Position numbers and translations under genes: made by a program. Shown in pieces: positions 9,374-17,383 of a stretch of 64,000 bases of DNA (within the stretch, counting starts at the first letter, position 1; each line of letters starts with the position of its first letter). Under the pieces are notes generated by a model that worked only from the letters and a program-made list of their open reading frames with translations, searched no databases and had not been told where the DNA came from. Where the stretch lies: NCBI GenBank assembly GCA_029867005.1, contig CP123443.1, positions 2,046,001-2,110,000 on the forward strand, read 5' to 3'. This DNA comes from Candidatus Haliotispira prima. Lineage in GTDB: Bacteria; Spirochaetota; Spirochaetia; SP-2023.

Positions 9374-10138
9374 TTGTCCGGCTGCGCCCCCATGACGGAC
9401 GTGGACGAAGGCACTGGAACCAAATTCGGAGTCCGTGCCTCGACAACATTTGTGGGAGCGACCCAGGCACTGGTATCGCTGACACCAACGAAAAACGGTT
9501 CAGCCGCCTTTCTGGCCGTTGCGGATACGGAAACCATTCCCTCGGCCACCGCTGCCGAAACTCTTTTGGCCTACCGGGAAATAAACTTTTCCGGGACTTC
9601 ACCACAGATCATCCAGTTTGCCCTGAGCATCAGTGCCACACAAGATGCGACAAGCGGAGTCGTTTCAGGTGGAACTGCGGCAGTATTACAGCCGAGTACA
9701 GCCTACAAGATTGTGATGTACAGCAGTGGCAGTAGCACAACCTTGCTGACTTTTACGACTCTTGGCCACTTGGCGGAAGGGGGGTATGCGTTTGGTGCTG
9801 GTGGAACCTATCCTTTTGATATATCGGCGTATAACTTCCGGACCGGAACAGACGGAAAGTTTCAGGTACCCTTTGTTTTTTCGTGGGTGATGTCTCCCGG
9901 CTTGATTTCTGAAATAGGCGCTCGTCTGGGAGATCAATCGAGTCAATATGAAACTATTGGAAATCTTAGTCGCTCTAATCGTACCATTAATTCGAGCTAT
10001 ACAGACTTGGCGAATGCTTTTGGAAATTCAAATCGGGGAGCAATATTTCTACATACACCCCGCAGCGGTGCCGTTCAAAAATATCGGGTAGCCCTTACAA
10101 ATGGTGTAGGGGACACTTTATCTATTTTCTATAACTAG
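9374..10138 (+). CDS. Paralogous lipoprotein, array copy 1
   Basis: The reading frame includes a lipoprotein signal peptide: the hydrophobic FFSILLIHLVLSGC ends in an LSGC lipobox. The frame is open from the promoter -10 box onward, through NKPTLFKAF from 9296, with no ATG, GTG or TTG until the TTG at 9374, inside the signal peptide. The coordinate given is therefore a lower bound on the gene start. The mature protein (about 245 residues) has a half nearly identical to the other copies (TKFGVRASTTFVGATQALV) and a divergent C-terminal half. I recognise no domain. It is probably surface or periplasmic lipid-anchored, and how it is translated is an open question. Confidence 0.75.
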   Translation: MSGCAPMTDVDEGTGTKFGVRASTTFVGATQALVSLTPTKNGSAAFLAVADTETIPSATAAETLLAYREINFSGTSPQIIQFALSISATQDATSGVVSGGTAAVLQPSTAYKIVMYSSGSSTTLLTFTTLGHLAEGGYAFGAGGTYPFDISAYNFRTGTDGKFQVPFVFSWVMSPGLISEIGARLGDQSSQYETIGNLSRSNRTINSSYTDLANAFGNSNRGAIFLHTPRSGAVQKYRVALTNGVGDTLSIFYN

Positions 10139-10150
10139 GAAAAAAGTATT

Positions 10151-10190
10151 GGAAAGTAAAAACCTCTCTTTGGAGAGGCTTTTACTTTCC
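10151..10190 (+). terminator. Terminator hairpin after lipoprotein copy 1
   Basis: GGAAAGTAAAA pairs with TTTTACTTTCC around an inner CCTCTC/GAGAGG stem, 12 bases after the stop codon. The T-run is inside the right arm. Confidence 0.75.
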
Positions 10191-10299
10191 AACCGGTGCC
10201 GGCCGTGCCCCCCCTTGCCAAATATCCTGAATGGATATATGATAGGCAAAATTCAAAATATCTTGGAGGAATTTTCTTATGAAACGTCAAAATACACTG

Positions 10300-10328
10300 T
10301 TGACTGATAATCCAAAAAACAGTATAAT
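10300..10328 (+). promoter_or_regulatory. Sigma70 promoter, lipoprotein copy 2
   Basis: TTGACT (10300-10305), a 17-base spacer that differs from copy 1, and TATAAT (10323-10328). Confidence 0.8.
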
Positions 10329-10367
10329 ATCCAATATCCAATATCCAATATCCAATATCCAATATCC
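10326..10367 (+). repeat. Six AATATCC heptamers, copy 2
   Basis: Six perfect units in the same place relative to the -10 box as in copy 1. The out-of-frame leader ORF with its own Shine-Dalgarno spans 10279-10380. Confidence 0.9.
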
Positions 10368-10489
10368 ATACCAGTTCTAAAACATATATACAGTTAGTTT
10401 TTCTTTTTTTAGGTCCCAATAAACCGACACTTTTCAAAGCCTTTTTAGTTTCTCCGTTTTTCTGCTTTTTTTCCATTCTTCTCATTCAT

Positions 10490-11266
10490 TTGGTTTTGTC
10501 CGGCTGCGCCCCGATGACGGACGTGGACGAAGGCACTGAAACCAAATTCGGAGTCCGTGCCTCGACAACATTCGTGGGAGCAACCCAGGCACTGGTATCG
10601 CTGACACCAACGAAAAACGGTTCAGCCGCTTTTCTCGCCGTTGCGGATACGGAAACCATTCCCCCGGCCACCGCTGCCGAAACTCTTTTGGCCTACCGGG
10701 AAATAGACTTTTCCGGGACTTCACCACAGATCATCCAGTTTGCCCTGAGCATCAGTGCCACACAAGATGCCACAAGCAAAGAGGTCTCAGGTGATACGGC
10801 GGCAGTATTACAGCCGAGTACGGCCTATAAAATTGTGATGTACCACAGCGGCAGCGACACAATATTGCTCAGTTTTATGACTCTTGGCAGCGTAGATGAA
10901 GGGTATACATTTGGTGGTTCTAATTCAGGTCATACTTTTGATATGTCGGCACATAATTTCCGGACGGGAACAGACGGAAAGTTTCAGGTGCCCTTTGTTT
11001 TTTCGTGGTTGCAGAACTCTGGCCTGATTGCTTCACCAAGTATTAAAGTGGAAGGTGGAACAATTTTCAATGCTATCGGAAATTTTGAGTTCTCTGGTAG
11101 TGATGGTGTTATTACTCGTTATAATAATTTGGCAAATCATTTTGGAGATCCAAGTCGGGGAATAATATTTTTACATACACCCTTCAGTAATACCATTTTA
11201 AAATATAAGATAACTCTGACAAATAATGTCGGAAATGGGTTCTCTATTATTTATAATGAGGGATAA
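10490..11266 (+). CDS. Paralogous lipoprotein, array copy 2
   Basis: A 258-residue frame opens at a TTG inside the signal peptide. The open frame extends upstream through NKPTLFKAFLVSPFF to the -10 box without a standard start. The lipobox is LSGC. The first half is almost identical to copy 1; the second half (after KFQVPFVFSWL) is different and ends in a GNGFSIIYN-type strand. Promoter, heptamers and terminator are all its own, so the array consists of separate transcription units, not an operon. No function assigned. Confidence 0.75.
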   Translation: MVLSGCAPMTDVDEGTETKFGVRASTTFVGATQALVSLTPTKNGSAAFLAVADTETIPPATAAETLLAYREIDFSGTSPQIIQFALSISATQDATSKEVSGDTAAVLQPSTAYKIVMYHSGSDTILLSFMTLGSVDEGYTFGGSNSGHTFDMSAHNFRTGTDGKFQVPFVFSWLQNSGLIASPSIKVEGGTIFNAIGNFEFSGSDGVITRYNNLANHFGDPSRGIIFLHTPFSNTILKYKITLTNNVGNGFSIIYNEG

Positions 11267-11274
11267 GCATAGGG

Positions 11275-11312
11275 AAGAGAAAGCCCCTCTTTGGAGAGGC
11301 TTTCTCTTTTTT
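11275..11312 (+). terminator. Terminator hairpin after lipoprotein copy 2
   Basis: AGAGAAAGCC pairs with GGCTTTCTCT around a short inner stem, followed by a T-run, just after the stop codon. Confidence 0.75.
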
Positions 11313-11436
11313 CGGTTGGCCCCCCGGACTGGCCGGCCGCCGCCTCCCCTCTTGCCAAATATCCTGAATGAATATACGATAGACTCAAATTACAAAATTT
11401 TGGAGGAATTTTCTTATGAAATGTCAAAATATATTG

Positions 11437-11465
11437 TTGACTCTTCACCAAAAAAACAGTATAAT
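11437..11465 (+). promoter_or_regulatory. Sigma70 promoter, lipoprotein copy 3
   Basis: TTGACT (11437-11442), a 17-base spacer and TATAAT (11460-11465). The spacer sequence is again different. Confidence 0.8.
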
Positions 11466-11504
11466 ATCCAATATCCAATATCCAATATCCAATATCCAAT
11501 ATCC
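11463..11504 (+). repeat. Six AATATCC heptamers, copy 3
   Basis: Six perfect units at the same position as in copies 1 and 2. The leader ORF with Shine-Dalgarno spans 11416-11517. Confidence 0.9.
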
Positions 11505-11626
11505 ATACCAGTTCTAAAACATATATACAGTCAGTTTTTCTTTTTTTAGGGCCCAATAAACCGACACTTTTTAAAGCCTTTCCCGTTTTTTCATTTTTCT
11601 GCTTTTTTTCCATTCTTCTCATTCAT

Positions 11627-12400
11627 TTGGTTTTGTCCGGCTGCGCCCCGATGACGGACGTGGACGAAGGCACTGAAACCAAATTCGGAGTCCGTGCCTC
11701 GACAACATTTGTGGGGGCAACGCAGGCACTGGTATCTTTGACCCCAACCAAAAGCGGCGCAGCGGCCTTTCTTACGGTTGCCGATGGTGAGACAATTCCT
11801 TCGGCAACCGCTGCCGAAGCCCTCTTGGCCTACCGGGAAATAGACTTTTCCGGGACTTCACCACAGATCATCCAGTTTGCCCTGAGCATCAGTGCCACAC
11901 AAAATGCGACAAGCGGAGAGATTTTGGGTGGCACTGATGCAGTATTACAGCCGAGTACGGCCTATAAGATTGTGATGTACAACAGTGGCGGCAGCAATAC
12001 ATTGCTACGTTTTACGACTCTTGCCAACATTGATGAAGGGTATCCGTTTGTTAGAAGTGGTACAGTACTTTCTTTTGATATGTCGGCATATAATTTCCGG
12101 ACCGGAACAGACGGAAGGTTTCAGGTGCCTTTTATTTTTTCGTGGTTACTGGTTTCCGGTCTGCTTGGTACGACCGCGAATATGGCCGAAGACGAGACTT
12201 TGGCCAGCACTATTACAAATGCTGATGGCGGTCAGACCAGTATTAAGGCTACTCCCAATTATGTGCTTTTGGTAAATTCCTTTGGAGATGAAAATCGGGG
12301 AGCCGCATTTTTACATACACCCCGTGGTGGTGCCATTCGGAAATATCAGACAGTCCTGACAAATATAGCAGGGAACGGTTTAACTATTAAGTATCGCTAG
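11627..12400 (+). CDS. Paralogous lipoprotein, array copy 3
   Basis: A 257-residue frame starting at a TTG inside the signal peptide, with the lipobox LSGC and the same open upstream extension lacking a standard start. The N-terminal half matches copies 1 and 2. The C-terminal half has its own sequence (SGLLGTTANMAEDE region) and ends in GNGLTIKYR. It is an independent transcription unit. No domain recognised. Confidence 0.75.
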   Translation: MVLSGCAPMTDVDEGTETKFGVRASTTFVGATQALVSLTPTKSGAAAFLTVADGETIPSATAAEALLAYREIDFSGTSPQIIQFALSISATQNATSGEILGGTDAVLQPSTAYKIVMYNSGGSNTLLRFTTLANIDEGYPFVRSGTVLSFDMSAYNFRTGTDGRFQVPFIFSWLLVSGLLGTTANMAEDETLASTITNADGGQTSIKATPNYVLLVNSFGDENRGAAFLHTPRGGAIRKYQTVLTNIAGNGLTIKYR

Positions 12401-12413
12401 GAAAAAACGTGGA

Positions 12414-12449
12414 AAATAAAAGCCTGTTTTGAGAGGCTTTTATTTATTT
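12414..12449 (+). terminator. Terminator hairpin after lipoprotein copy 3
   Basis: AAATAAAAGCCT pairs with AGGCTTTTATTT around an 8-base loop, with further T residues on the 3' side. Confidence 0.75.
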
Positions 12450-12608
12450 CTGACTGATTGGCTATAAGCTCTCCTACCGACAAGCCAACCCAGTCCTTGC
12501 AACACTCCCCTTGTAACGCCCCCTTGCACTTCTCCCTAAACGAATATACAATAGGCTAAAATTGCAAAGCTTTGGAGGAATTTTCTTATGAAATGTCAAA
12601 AAGTACTG

Positions 12609-12637
12609 TTGACAACTGACCAGCCAAATGGTATAAT
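12609..12637 (+). promoter_or_regulatory. Sigma70 promoter, lipoprotein copy 4
   Basis: TTGACA (12609-12614), a 17-base spacer and TATAAT (12632-12637): both boxes are perfect consensus. Confidence 0.82.
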
Positions 12638-12676
12638 ATCCCATATCCCATATCCCATATCCCATATCCCATATCC
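12635..12676 (+). repeat. Heptamer tract with changed unit (one AATATCC, five CATATCC), copy 4
   Basis: The tract has six units as in the other copies, but five of them carry C instead of A at the first base. A single changed base present in five adjacent units shows that the tract has been homogenised, as expected from slippage. The unit count is still six. The leader ORF spans 12588-12689. Confidence 0.9.
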
Positions 12677-12786
12677 TTACCAGTTTTAGAACATATATAC
12701 AGTTAGTTTATCTTTTTTTACGGCTAAATAAACCTAAATTTTTCAAAGCCTTTCCGGTTTCTTGCGTTTTCTCCATCTATCTGTTT

Positions 12787-13551
12787 TTGTCTGCCTGTGC
12801 CCCGATGACGGACGTGAAATCTGACTCCGGAGCTGAAACTAAATTCGGAGTCCGTGCCTCGACAACATTTGTGGGGGCAACGCAGGCACTGGTATCGTTG
12901 ACACCGACTAAAAGCGGCGCAGCCGCCTTTCTTGCGGTTGCCGACACCGAAACCATCCCCTCGGCAACCGCAGCCGAAACTCTCTTGGCCTACCGGCAAA
13001 TAGACTTTTCCGGGACTTCCGCACAGATCATTCAGTTTGCCTTGAGCATCAGTGCCACACAAGATGCAACCAGCGGGGAAGTTTCGGGTGGAACTGCGGC
13101 AGTATTACAACCCAGTACGACCTATAAAATTGTCATGTACAGCAGTGGCGGCAGCAGTACATTGCTAAGTTTTACGACTCTTGGCAACATAGCTGAAGGT
13201 TATCCGTTTATTGCCAGTGGTACAAAACTATCTTTTGATATGTCGGAGCATAACTTCCGGACTGAAACAGACGGAAAGTTTCAGGTGCCCTTTGTTTTTT
13301 CGTGGCTGATGACTTCCAATCTCATTGGTGTACCCTCTCAGTTAGAAGAAGATGGAACTTTAAATGATATTGGGACCTTTGATGATCGTAGTTTTCGTAT
13401 CAATTCTTCGTATACCACTTTGGTAAATACTTTTGGTGATAAAGATCGCGGAGGGATATTTTTACATACACCCCTCCGCAGTTTTGTCCGGAGATACCAA
13501 ATAGACCTGACAAATAATTTCGGGTATGGTCTTCAGATTAAATACCGTTAA
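12787..13551 (+). CDS. Paralogous lipoprotein, array copy 4 (most divergent)
   Basis: A 254-residue frame opening at a TTG inside the signal peptide, with the lipobox LSAC. The signal peptide differs (NKPKFFKAF...VFSIYLFLSAC), and six residues (KSDSGA) are inserted after the MTDV stretch. The open upstream frame without a standard start is still kept. The N-terminal half is the family module and the C-terminal half is unique, ending GYGLQIKYR. It is probably the oldest copy, since its leader and repeats also differ most. Confidence 0.75.
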   Translation: MSACAPMTDVKSDSGAETKFGVRASTTFVGATQALVSLTPTKSGAAAFLAVADTETIPSATAAETLLAYRQIDFSGTSAQIIQFALSISATQDATSGEVSGGTAAVLQPSTTYKIVMYSSGGSSTLLSFTTLGNIAEGYPFIASGTKLSFDMSEHNFRTETDGKFQVPFVFSWLMTSNLIGVPSQLEEDGTLNDIGTFDDRSFRINSSYTTLVNTFGDKDRGGIFLHTPLRSFVRRYQIDLTNNFGYGLQIKYR

Positions 13552-13552
13552 A

Positions 13553-13592
13553 AAACCAATAGAAAGCTTCCGGGAGGCTTTCTATTGGTTTT
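13553..13592 (+). terminator. Terminator hairpin after lipoprotein copy 4
   Basis: AAACCAATAGAAAGC pairs with GCTTTCTATTGGTTT, followed by one more T, directly after the stop codon. Confidence 0.75.
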
Positions 13593-13605
13593 GACTACGT
13601 GGCAG

Positions 13606-13740
13606 TAGGCCCATACAAAGCATACACCAAGGCATTGATCTGAATCTGACCGGTGGCAACCATCTCCGCCAAAGTCTGAACATCCCCGGCTTACCAGTGG
13701 AAGCTTGGACTTCCCTTTTGTACTTGTTCGACCGGCATAT
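13606..13740 (-). repeat. Decayed copy of the type IIG gene 3' end (scar A)
   Basis: Matches the 24610-24760 region (CATACACCAA, GCATTGATC, CATCCCCGGCTTAC blocks in the same order) with many substitutions. It lies between lipoprotein copy 4 and the NERD gene and marks one edge of the defence island. Confidence 0.7.
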
Positions 13741-13741
13741 T

Positions 13742-14509
13742 TCACTCTATATTTCGTGAAAATCGACATTGAAGATAGTTCGCACAACCTAAGAACTGTG
13801 TTCCGGCACGAGGCCCCTTTTTTACGGTTCTGACCAGAAGTCGTGCCCCACAGCTAGGGCAAATGTTTGTGGAATTGTGCCTTTGATGTAATGATCGAAT
13901 ATGATCACTAAGTGTTATCTCTGTATTATTGATATAGTGATTCAGCTTTTCTGAAAGATAATCCGCTTTTCCTTGAGGGATTTTAAGAATATTAAAATCT
14001 TTAATATACCCACTTGGATCATCCATTTGGATATTTTCCGGCATATCTGTCTTAAATTCACAGTCACCAACAAAGCATATAACTGTATGTATAGTTGATT
14101 CTTTAATGTTAAAAAACCATGCGAGTGTTTTTTTTTGCCTATAAGTTTGCCTTAAAGGATTCTGAAATAAATATTTTTCATGACATAGAATCTGAGTCCA
14201 TTTTGGACTATTTCTATCTCCAAAGATCCAACCTGTAAGATTTTTTGTTTCAATAATGAATATGCCAAAACGGGAGATAACAATATGGTCTATTTGGGTG
14301 GTACCATTTTTAGTTTCAATAATGACATTGTTAAATTGCCGGTATTGAGAGGAATCAAGACCAACTCTCATATTATAGGATGTTATATTCTCACCCTGTT
14401 GACCCTTTGAAGATAGTTTTCTGTGTGTTTTTAAAGGTGGTTGCCTGTCTTTTTTTAAAGATAGAATTAAAATAAAAATAACTAAAAAAATGAGAAATAA
14501 AACAAACAT
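13742..14509 (-). CDS. NERD-domain protein with C-terminal topoisomerase-type zinc ribbon
   Basis: The 255-residue protein starts with a transmembrane helix (residues 2-16, FVLFLIFLVIFILIL). A nuclease-related NERD domain follows, with an IDHIVISRFGIFIIETKN core like the D...E-x-K of restriction-type nucleases. A zinc ribbon with CPSC and a later CxxxxxC (FLGCANYLQCRF) as in topoisomerase I ends the protein. NERD proteins are often found in mobile and defence regions. It is flanked by copies of the restriction-gene tail, and a broken fragment of the same gene lies at 15001-15107. The membrane anchor would place the nuclease-like domain at the inner membrane. Confidence 0.85.
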   Translation of the reverse strand: MFVLFLIFLVIFILILSLKKDRQPPLKTHRKLSSKGQQGENITSYNMRVGLDSSQYRQFNNVIIETKNGTTQIDHIVISRFGIFIIETKNLTGWIFGDRNSPKWTQILCHEKYLFQNPLRQTYRQKKTLAWFFNIKESTIHTVICFVGDCEFKTDMPENIQMDDPSGYIKDFNILKIPQGKADYLSEKLNHYINNTEITLSDHIRSLHQRHNSTNICPSCGARLLVRTVKKGPRAGTQFLGCANYLQCRFSRNIE

Positions 14510-14714
14510 TGAGAATACTCCTTACAAAAATAGGATTAATTAGGAGCCGGTACCTGAAAGTTAAGCCACCACCCTTCATTTCTTCAATAACTTTTTTTGA
14601 CTAAGCACATTTGGATAATTTAAACAGAGTATAACATAGTCTAAAGATAATGAAAAGTTACTCTTTATATTGTTATAGAATGGAAGTATCCTGTGTATTT
14701 TCTTCCCAATATTA

Positions 14715-14915
14715 TTACAAGCAAGCCCTACCGGAACCACTCCAAAACACAGACATACCGAAGGCAGGCTGTGGCCTGCCAACTCGTAGAGGCCACAGAC
14801 CAAGGCCATCAATCCGGGCCTCACACACAGTTGGCCCTCCGGCCAAAGCCTCAATATCCGGCTTGTTTCCGGTGGTTTGGGATTACTGTTTTAACCGAGT
14901 TTCGATGAGTTGAAC
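14715..14915 (-). repeat. Decayed copy of the type IIG gene 3' end with flank (scar B)
   Basis: Shares AATCCGGGCCTCACA, AAAGCCTCAATATCCGGCTT and the block CCGGAACCACTCCAAAACACA with scar E and the intact gene tail. It contains an inverted GGCAGGCTGTGGCCTGCC element. It occupies most of the 14580-15000 gap, in which no gene was found. Confidence 0.7.
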
Positions 14916-15000
14916 TATAAAAAATATTGATATATATCTTTTCTGTGAATAAATCTCTTTAATATTAGAATATTATCCGGAATTGTCAGCCCAAGCCATA

Positions 15001-15107
15001 AGAGCCAATCTGTTAAATTTTTTGTTTCAATAATGAATATTACAAAACGTAAAATAATAATATAATCTATTTAGGTTATATTATTATTAGTTTAAATAAT
15101 AATATTG
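15001..15107 (-). pseudogene. Fragment of a second NERD gene copy
   Basis: About 105 bases align with 14223-14336 of the intact NERD gene, sharing the run TTTTTTGTTTCAATAATGAA. The fragment is AT-drifted and ends exactly at the stop codon of the HEPN gene. Confidence 0.75.
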
Positions 15108-15659
15108 TCAGACTGAATTAAGATAATCCCTTAGAATTTCAATTACCTTCATTGAGTCGCGAAATAATTCTGTAATTTCCTCTACAGTTACTTCTCCTAA
15201 ATCTTGTTCAAGATAATTATTATGGACCATAGTATTACGTTTCATGCCTAAACTAATAAATGCCTCTGCACAGTCTTTCCAATCATAGTTTTTCTTTTTA
15301 AAAGCAAAAGATTTAATCTCTTCTTTCTCTATACCTATAGCCTTAAGGAATGGATTGAAACCACCGGCACTCTCTGCTTTAAAATCAAAGCTCTGATAAA
15401 AACCTCTGGCCAATATTTTATTTTTTACATATTCTTGCAAATGCTGATTAATAGTAACTCTTTCAACCCATGTTTTTAGCATCGTTTGGAATTGATCTTC
15501 AATATAACTAAATGATGATATCATTAAAACTTTAACAAAATCATGATTTAGTTGAGCAGCATAATAGAATTTTTTTTGCTTTACCAGAAATTCTTTTAGC
15601 TCATCATAATTCTCTATTGAGCCCTCAACAGGGTTAGTATTTTCTTGTGAAGTCTCCAT
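15108..15659 (-). CDS. HEPN-domain protein, probable RNase effector paired with DUF262
   Basis: The 183-residue helical protein carries an R-x4-H motif (KRNTMVHNNY, near residue 144), the catalytic signature of HEPN ribonucleases. Its start lies 4 bases after the stop of the DUF262 gene, so both are translated from one message. Known HEPN families such as MAE_28990 and RiboL-PSP occur next to DUF262 genes. Inference: this is a toxin or abortive-infection effector controlled by its partner. Assignment to one named HEPN family is uncertain. Confidence 0.7.
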   Translation of the reverse strand: METSQENTNPVEGSIENYDELKEFLVKQKKFYYAAQLNHDFVKVLMISSFSYIEDQFQTMLKTWVERVTINQHLQEYVKNKILARGFYQSFDFKAESAGGFNPFLKAIGIEKEEIKSFAFKKKNYDWKDCAEAFISLGMKRNTMVHNNYLEQDLGEVTVEEITELFRDSMKVIEILRDYLNSV

Positions 15660-15663
15660 ATAA

Positions 15664-16917
15664 CTAGATCTTTGATATAATATTCTTTGCTATTTGGATT
15701 CTTGCAGCTACTTGGTGCTTATCTGTCGTAGGTTGGTTCTTTTTACCTTGATCTTCCAAGATATTCACTTTAATTTCATTGAACTGTTTAGTGGAAATAG
15801 GCAGTTTCTTACTCTTATTTTTCAGATACAGTTTTGCCCAAGAAATAAATATCGCATCCAGTACTGTAATTAAGAACACTTTTTTTGTATTCAAAAAATC
15901 GCAGTCTTCTAAAGCTGTAAAACTATCAAGAAAAGCTTTAAATACTACTTCATATTCTTTCAGAACTCTTTTACATTCCTCCGGAGTTTTTGAGCCCAGT
16001 TTTTGAGCATTTAGTGAAAAGGTATTGAGAAACCTTGCCATTGGTGGCTTATATTCATCTGTATAGATGAGAGCAAAGCAACGTAATAGATACTCAATGT
16101 CCTTTAAGTTATTATCAGGAGAAGGCTTCTTAAGAAGCGTCCTCCAATTTCTATCTTTATTTAGATTACTTAAAAGGTCATAAAAATCGGAGTAATAGAT
16201 AGATTGTCTTACTTCTTGTGGTTTAAGGTTTGTCCCACCGGTATTAAGACGATGAAATACCTCATACATAGATGAGGCTGCATCTTCCGGTTCCGGTGTT
16301 GTTTGAGTGATAAATATTGTCCTTAGTGTTCTGAGTTTTAAGATCCTTTGGTGTGAGTCTGAAAGTGTTTCGTAGCTTTTACCGTGTAGTACATTCTTAG
16401 ATGCATTAGCTGTCCTGCTGGTCAACTGAAGTGTAAAATCTTCAAAATATTTATCATCACCTAATAAATGAGGATGAATAAATGGATGATTCTTTTCTTT
16501 TGAAAGAATACGAATCTTACCATATTGGTTTTTCTTTGGGAAACGGCCTTTATAAAAGAAATAAAGAGAAGAAAGTCTTTGCTGTCCATCAATCAGCAGT
16601 TGTCTCTCATTTTGCTCAAATGAAAAGAGCTGAGGAACAGGCAATCCCATAATTAAAGACTCAATAAGAGACGATGCTTGTTTCTTAGTCCAGACATAAT
16701 TTCGCTGAAAAGGTGGTATTTCAAATATACCTTCTTCTACAAAATTAATCATAGTACTAATGTTAAAGTCATTTGGTAGTGATTTAATTTTATAGATTGT
16801 AAGCCCTGTATCTTCTTGATCTTCCTGTTCAAGATCAGTTTCATTATCGATTATTTCTTCCTGATATTCCTCAGAATAATCTTCTAAACTATTATCTTTC
16901 AAATCTTTTTCTTCCAT
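15664..16917 (-). CDS. DUF262 (ParB-like, GmrS-type) protein
   Basis: The 417-residue protein begins with an acidic tail (about 40 residues). The DUF262 fold follows, with IPPFQRNYVWTKKQASSLIE and the signature LIDGQQRLSSLYFF near residue 115, as in the N-terminal half of the GmrSD modified-DNA restriction enzymes, where DGQQR is part of the nucleotide-dependent active site. A helical C-terminal half follows, but no HNH motif (DUF1524) is visible, so this is a GmrS-like half without the classic nuclease half. The adjacent HEPN protein may supply the effector activity. Confidence 0.8.
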   Translation of the reverse strand: MEEKDLKDNSLEDYSEEYQEEIIDNETDLEQEDQEDTGLTIYKIKSLPNDFNISTMINFVEEGIFEIPPFQRNYVWTKKQASSLIESLIMGLPVPQLFSFEQNERQLLIDGQQRLSSLYFFYKGRFPKKNQYGKIRILSKEKNHPFIHPHLLGDDKYFEDFTLQLTSRTANASKNVLHGKSYETLSDSHQRILKLRTLRTIFITQTTPEPEDAASSMYEVFHRLNTGGTNLKPQEVRQSIYYSDFYDLLSNLNKDRNWRTLLKKPSPDNNLKDIEYLLRCFALIYTDEYKPPMARFLNTFSLNAQKLGSKTPEECKRVLKEYEVVFKAFLDSFTALEDCDFLNTKKVFLITVLDAIFISWAKLYLKNKSKKLPISTKQFNEIKVNILEDQGKKNQPTTDKHQVAARIQIAKNIISKI

Positions 16918-17063
16918 AAGATCCTCCTTTTATCATTTAAAGTATGAGCCTAAATTCTATCCTGCTAAAATAATATATTTATATCTCCAAAGAAATCCTA
17001 ATATATTCTCTCACTATATCCAAACTTCAAAAACCTTGCAACCCCACACCATAATCATCACAA

Positions 17064-17273
17064 CTAAGTCCTACCAACAAAACTTACAAACTCTTTTGTT
17101 TCTTCTTCAGTGGCGATACCACTCTCCAGACCTTCCTGCATTGCTACATAAAGTGCTTGGTCTTCTTGTTCTTCGCTTAGTGTTGGCACTATATCTAAGC
17201 TAATATCCAGTTTATTAATCAGTTTCTTTAGTTCTTCTAATTGTTCTTTGTCTACCTCTAGTGTGACTAACAT
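17064..17273 (-). CDS. Small antitoxin-like protein without a partner
   Basis: At 69 residues it has an N-terminal LEVDKEQLEELKKLI helix region and a C-terminal ALYVAMQEGLESG motif like those of RelB/ParD-type antitoxins. No toxin-sized frame lies on the same strand up to the DUF262 gene (146 bases away). It is either an orphan or the remnant of a toxin-antitoxin pair. Confidence 0.5.
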   Translation of the reverse strand: MLVTLEVDKEQLEELKKLINKLDISLDIVPTLSEEQEDQALYVAMQEGLESGIATEEETKEFVSFVGRT

Positions 17274-17383
17274 TCTTTTACCGCCTCAATAGTAAGCTCT
17301 ATAATATTAATTCATAATTATTTAAGTTGTTCGGATTTCTCCATTAGCTTATAAGATTTATGGTGTTTTGTCCGGAACATCAA

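Noticed and set aside
10135-11622. Minus-strand frames with WILDIGYWILDIGY repeats
   Set aside because: They are the reverse reading of the heptamer tract and terminator; no start signal.
9204-12676. CRISPR-like array
   Set aside because: The heptamers are perfect, contiguous and without spacers; no cas genes are present.
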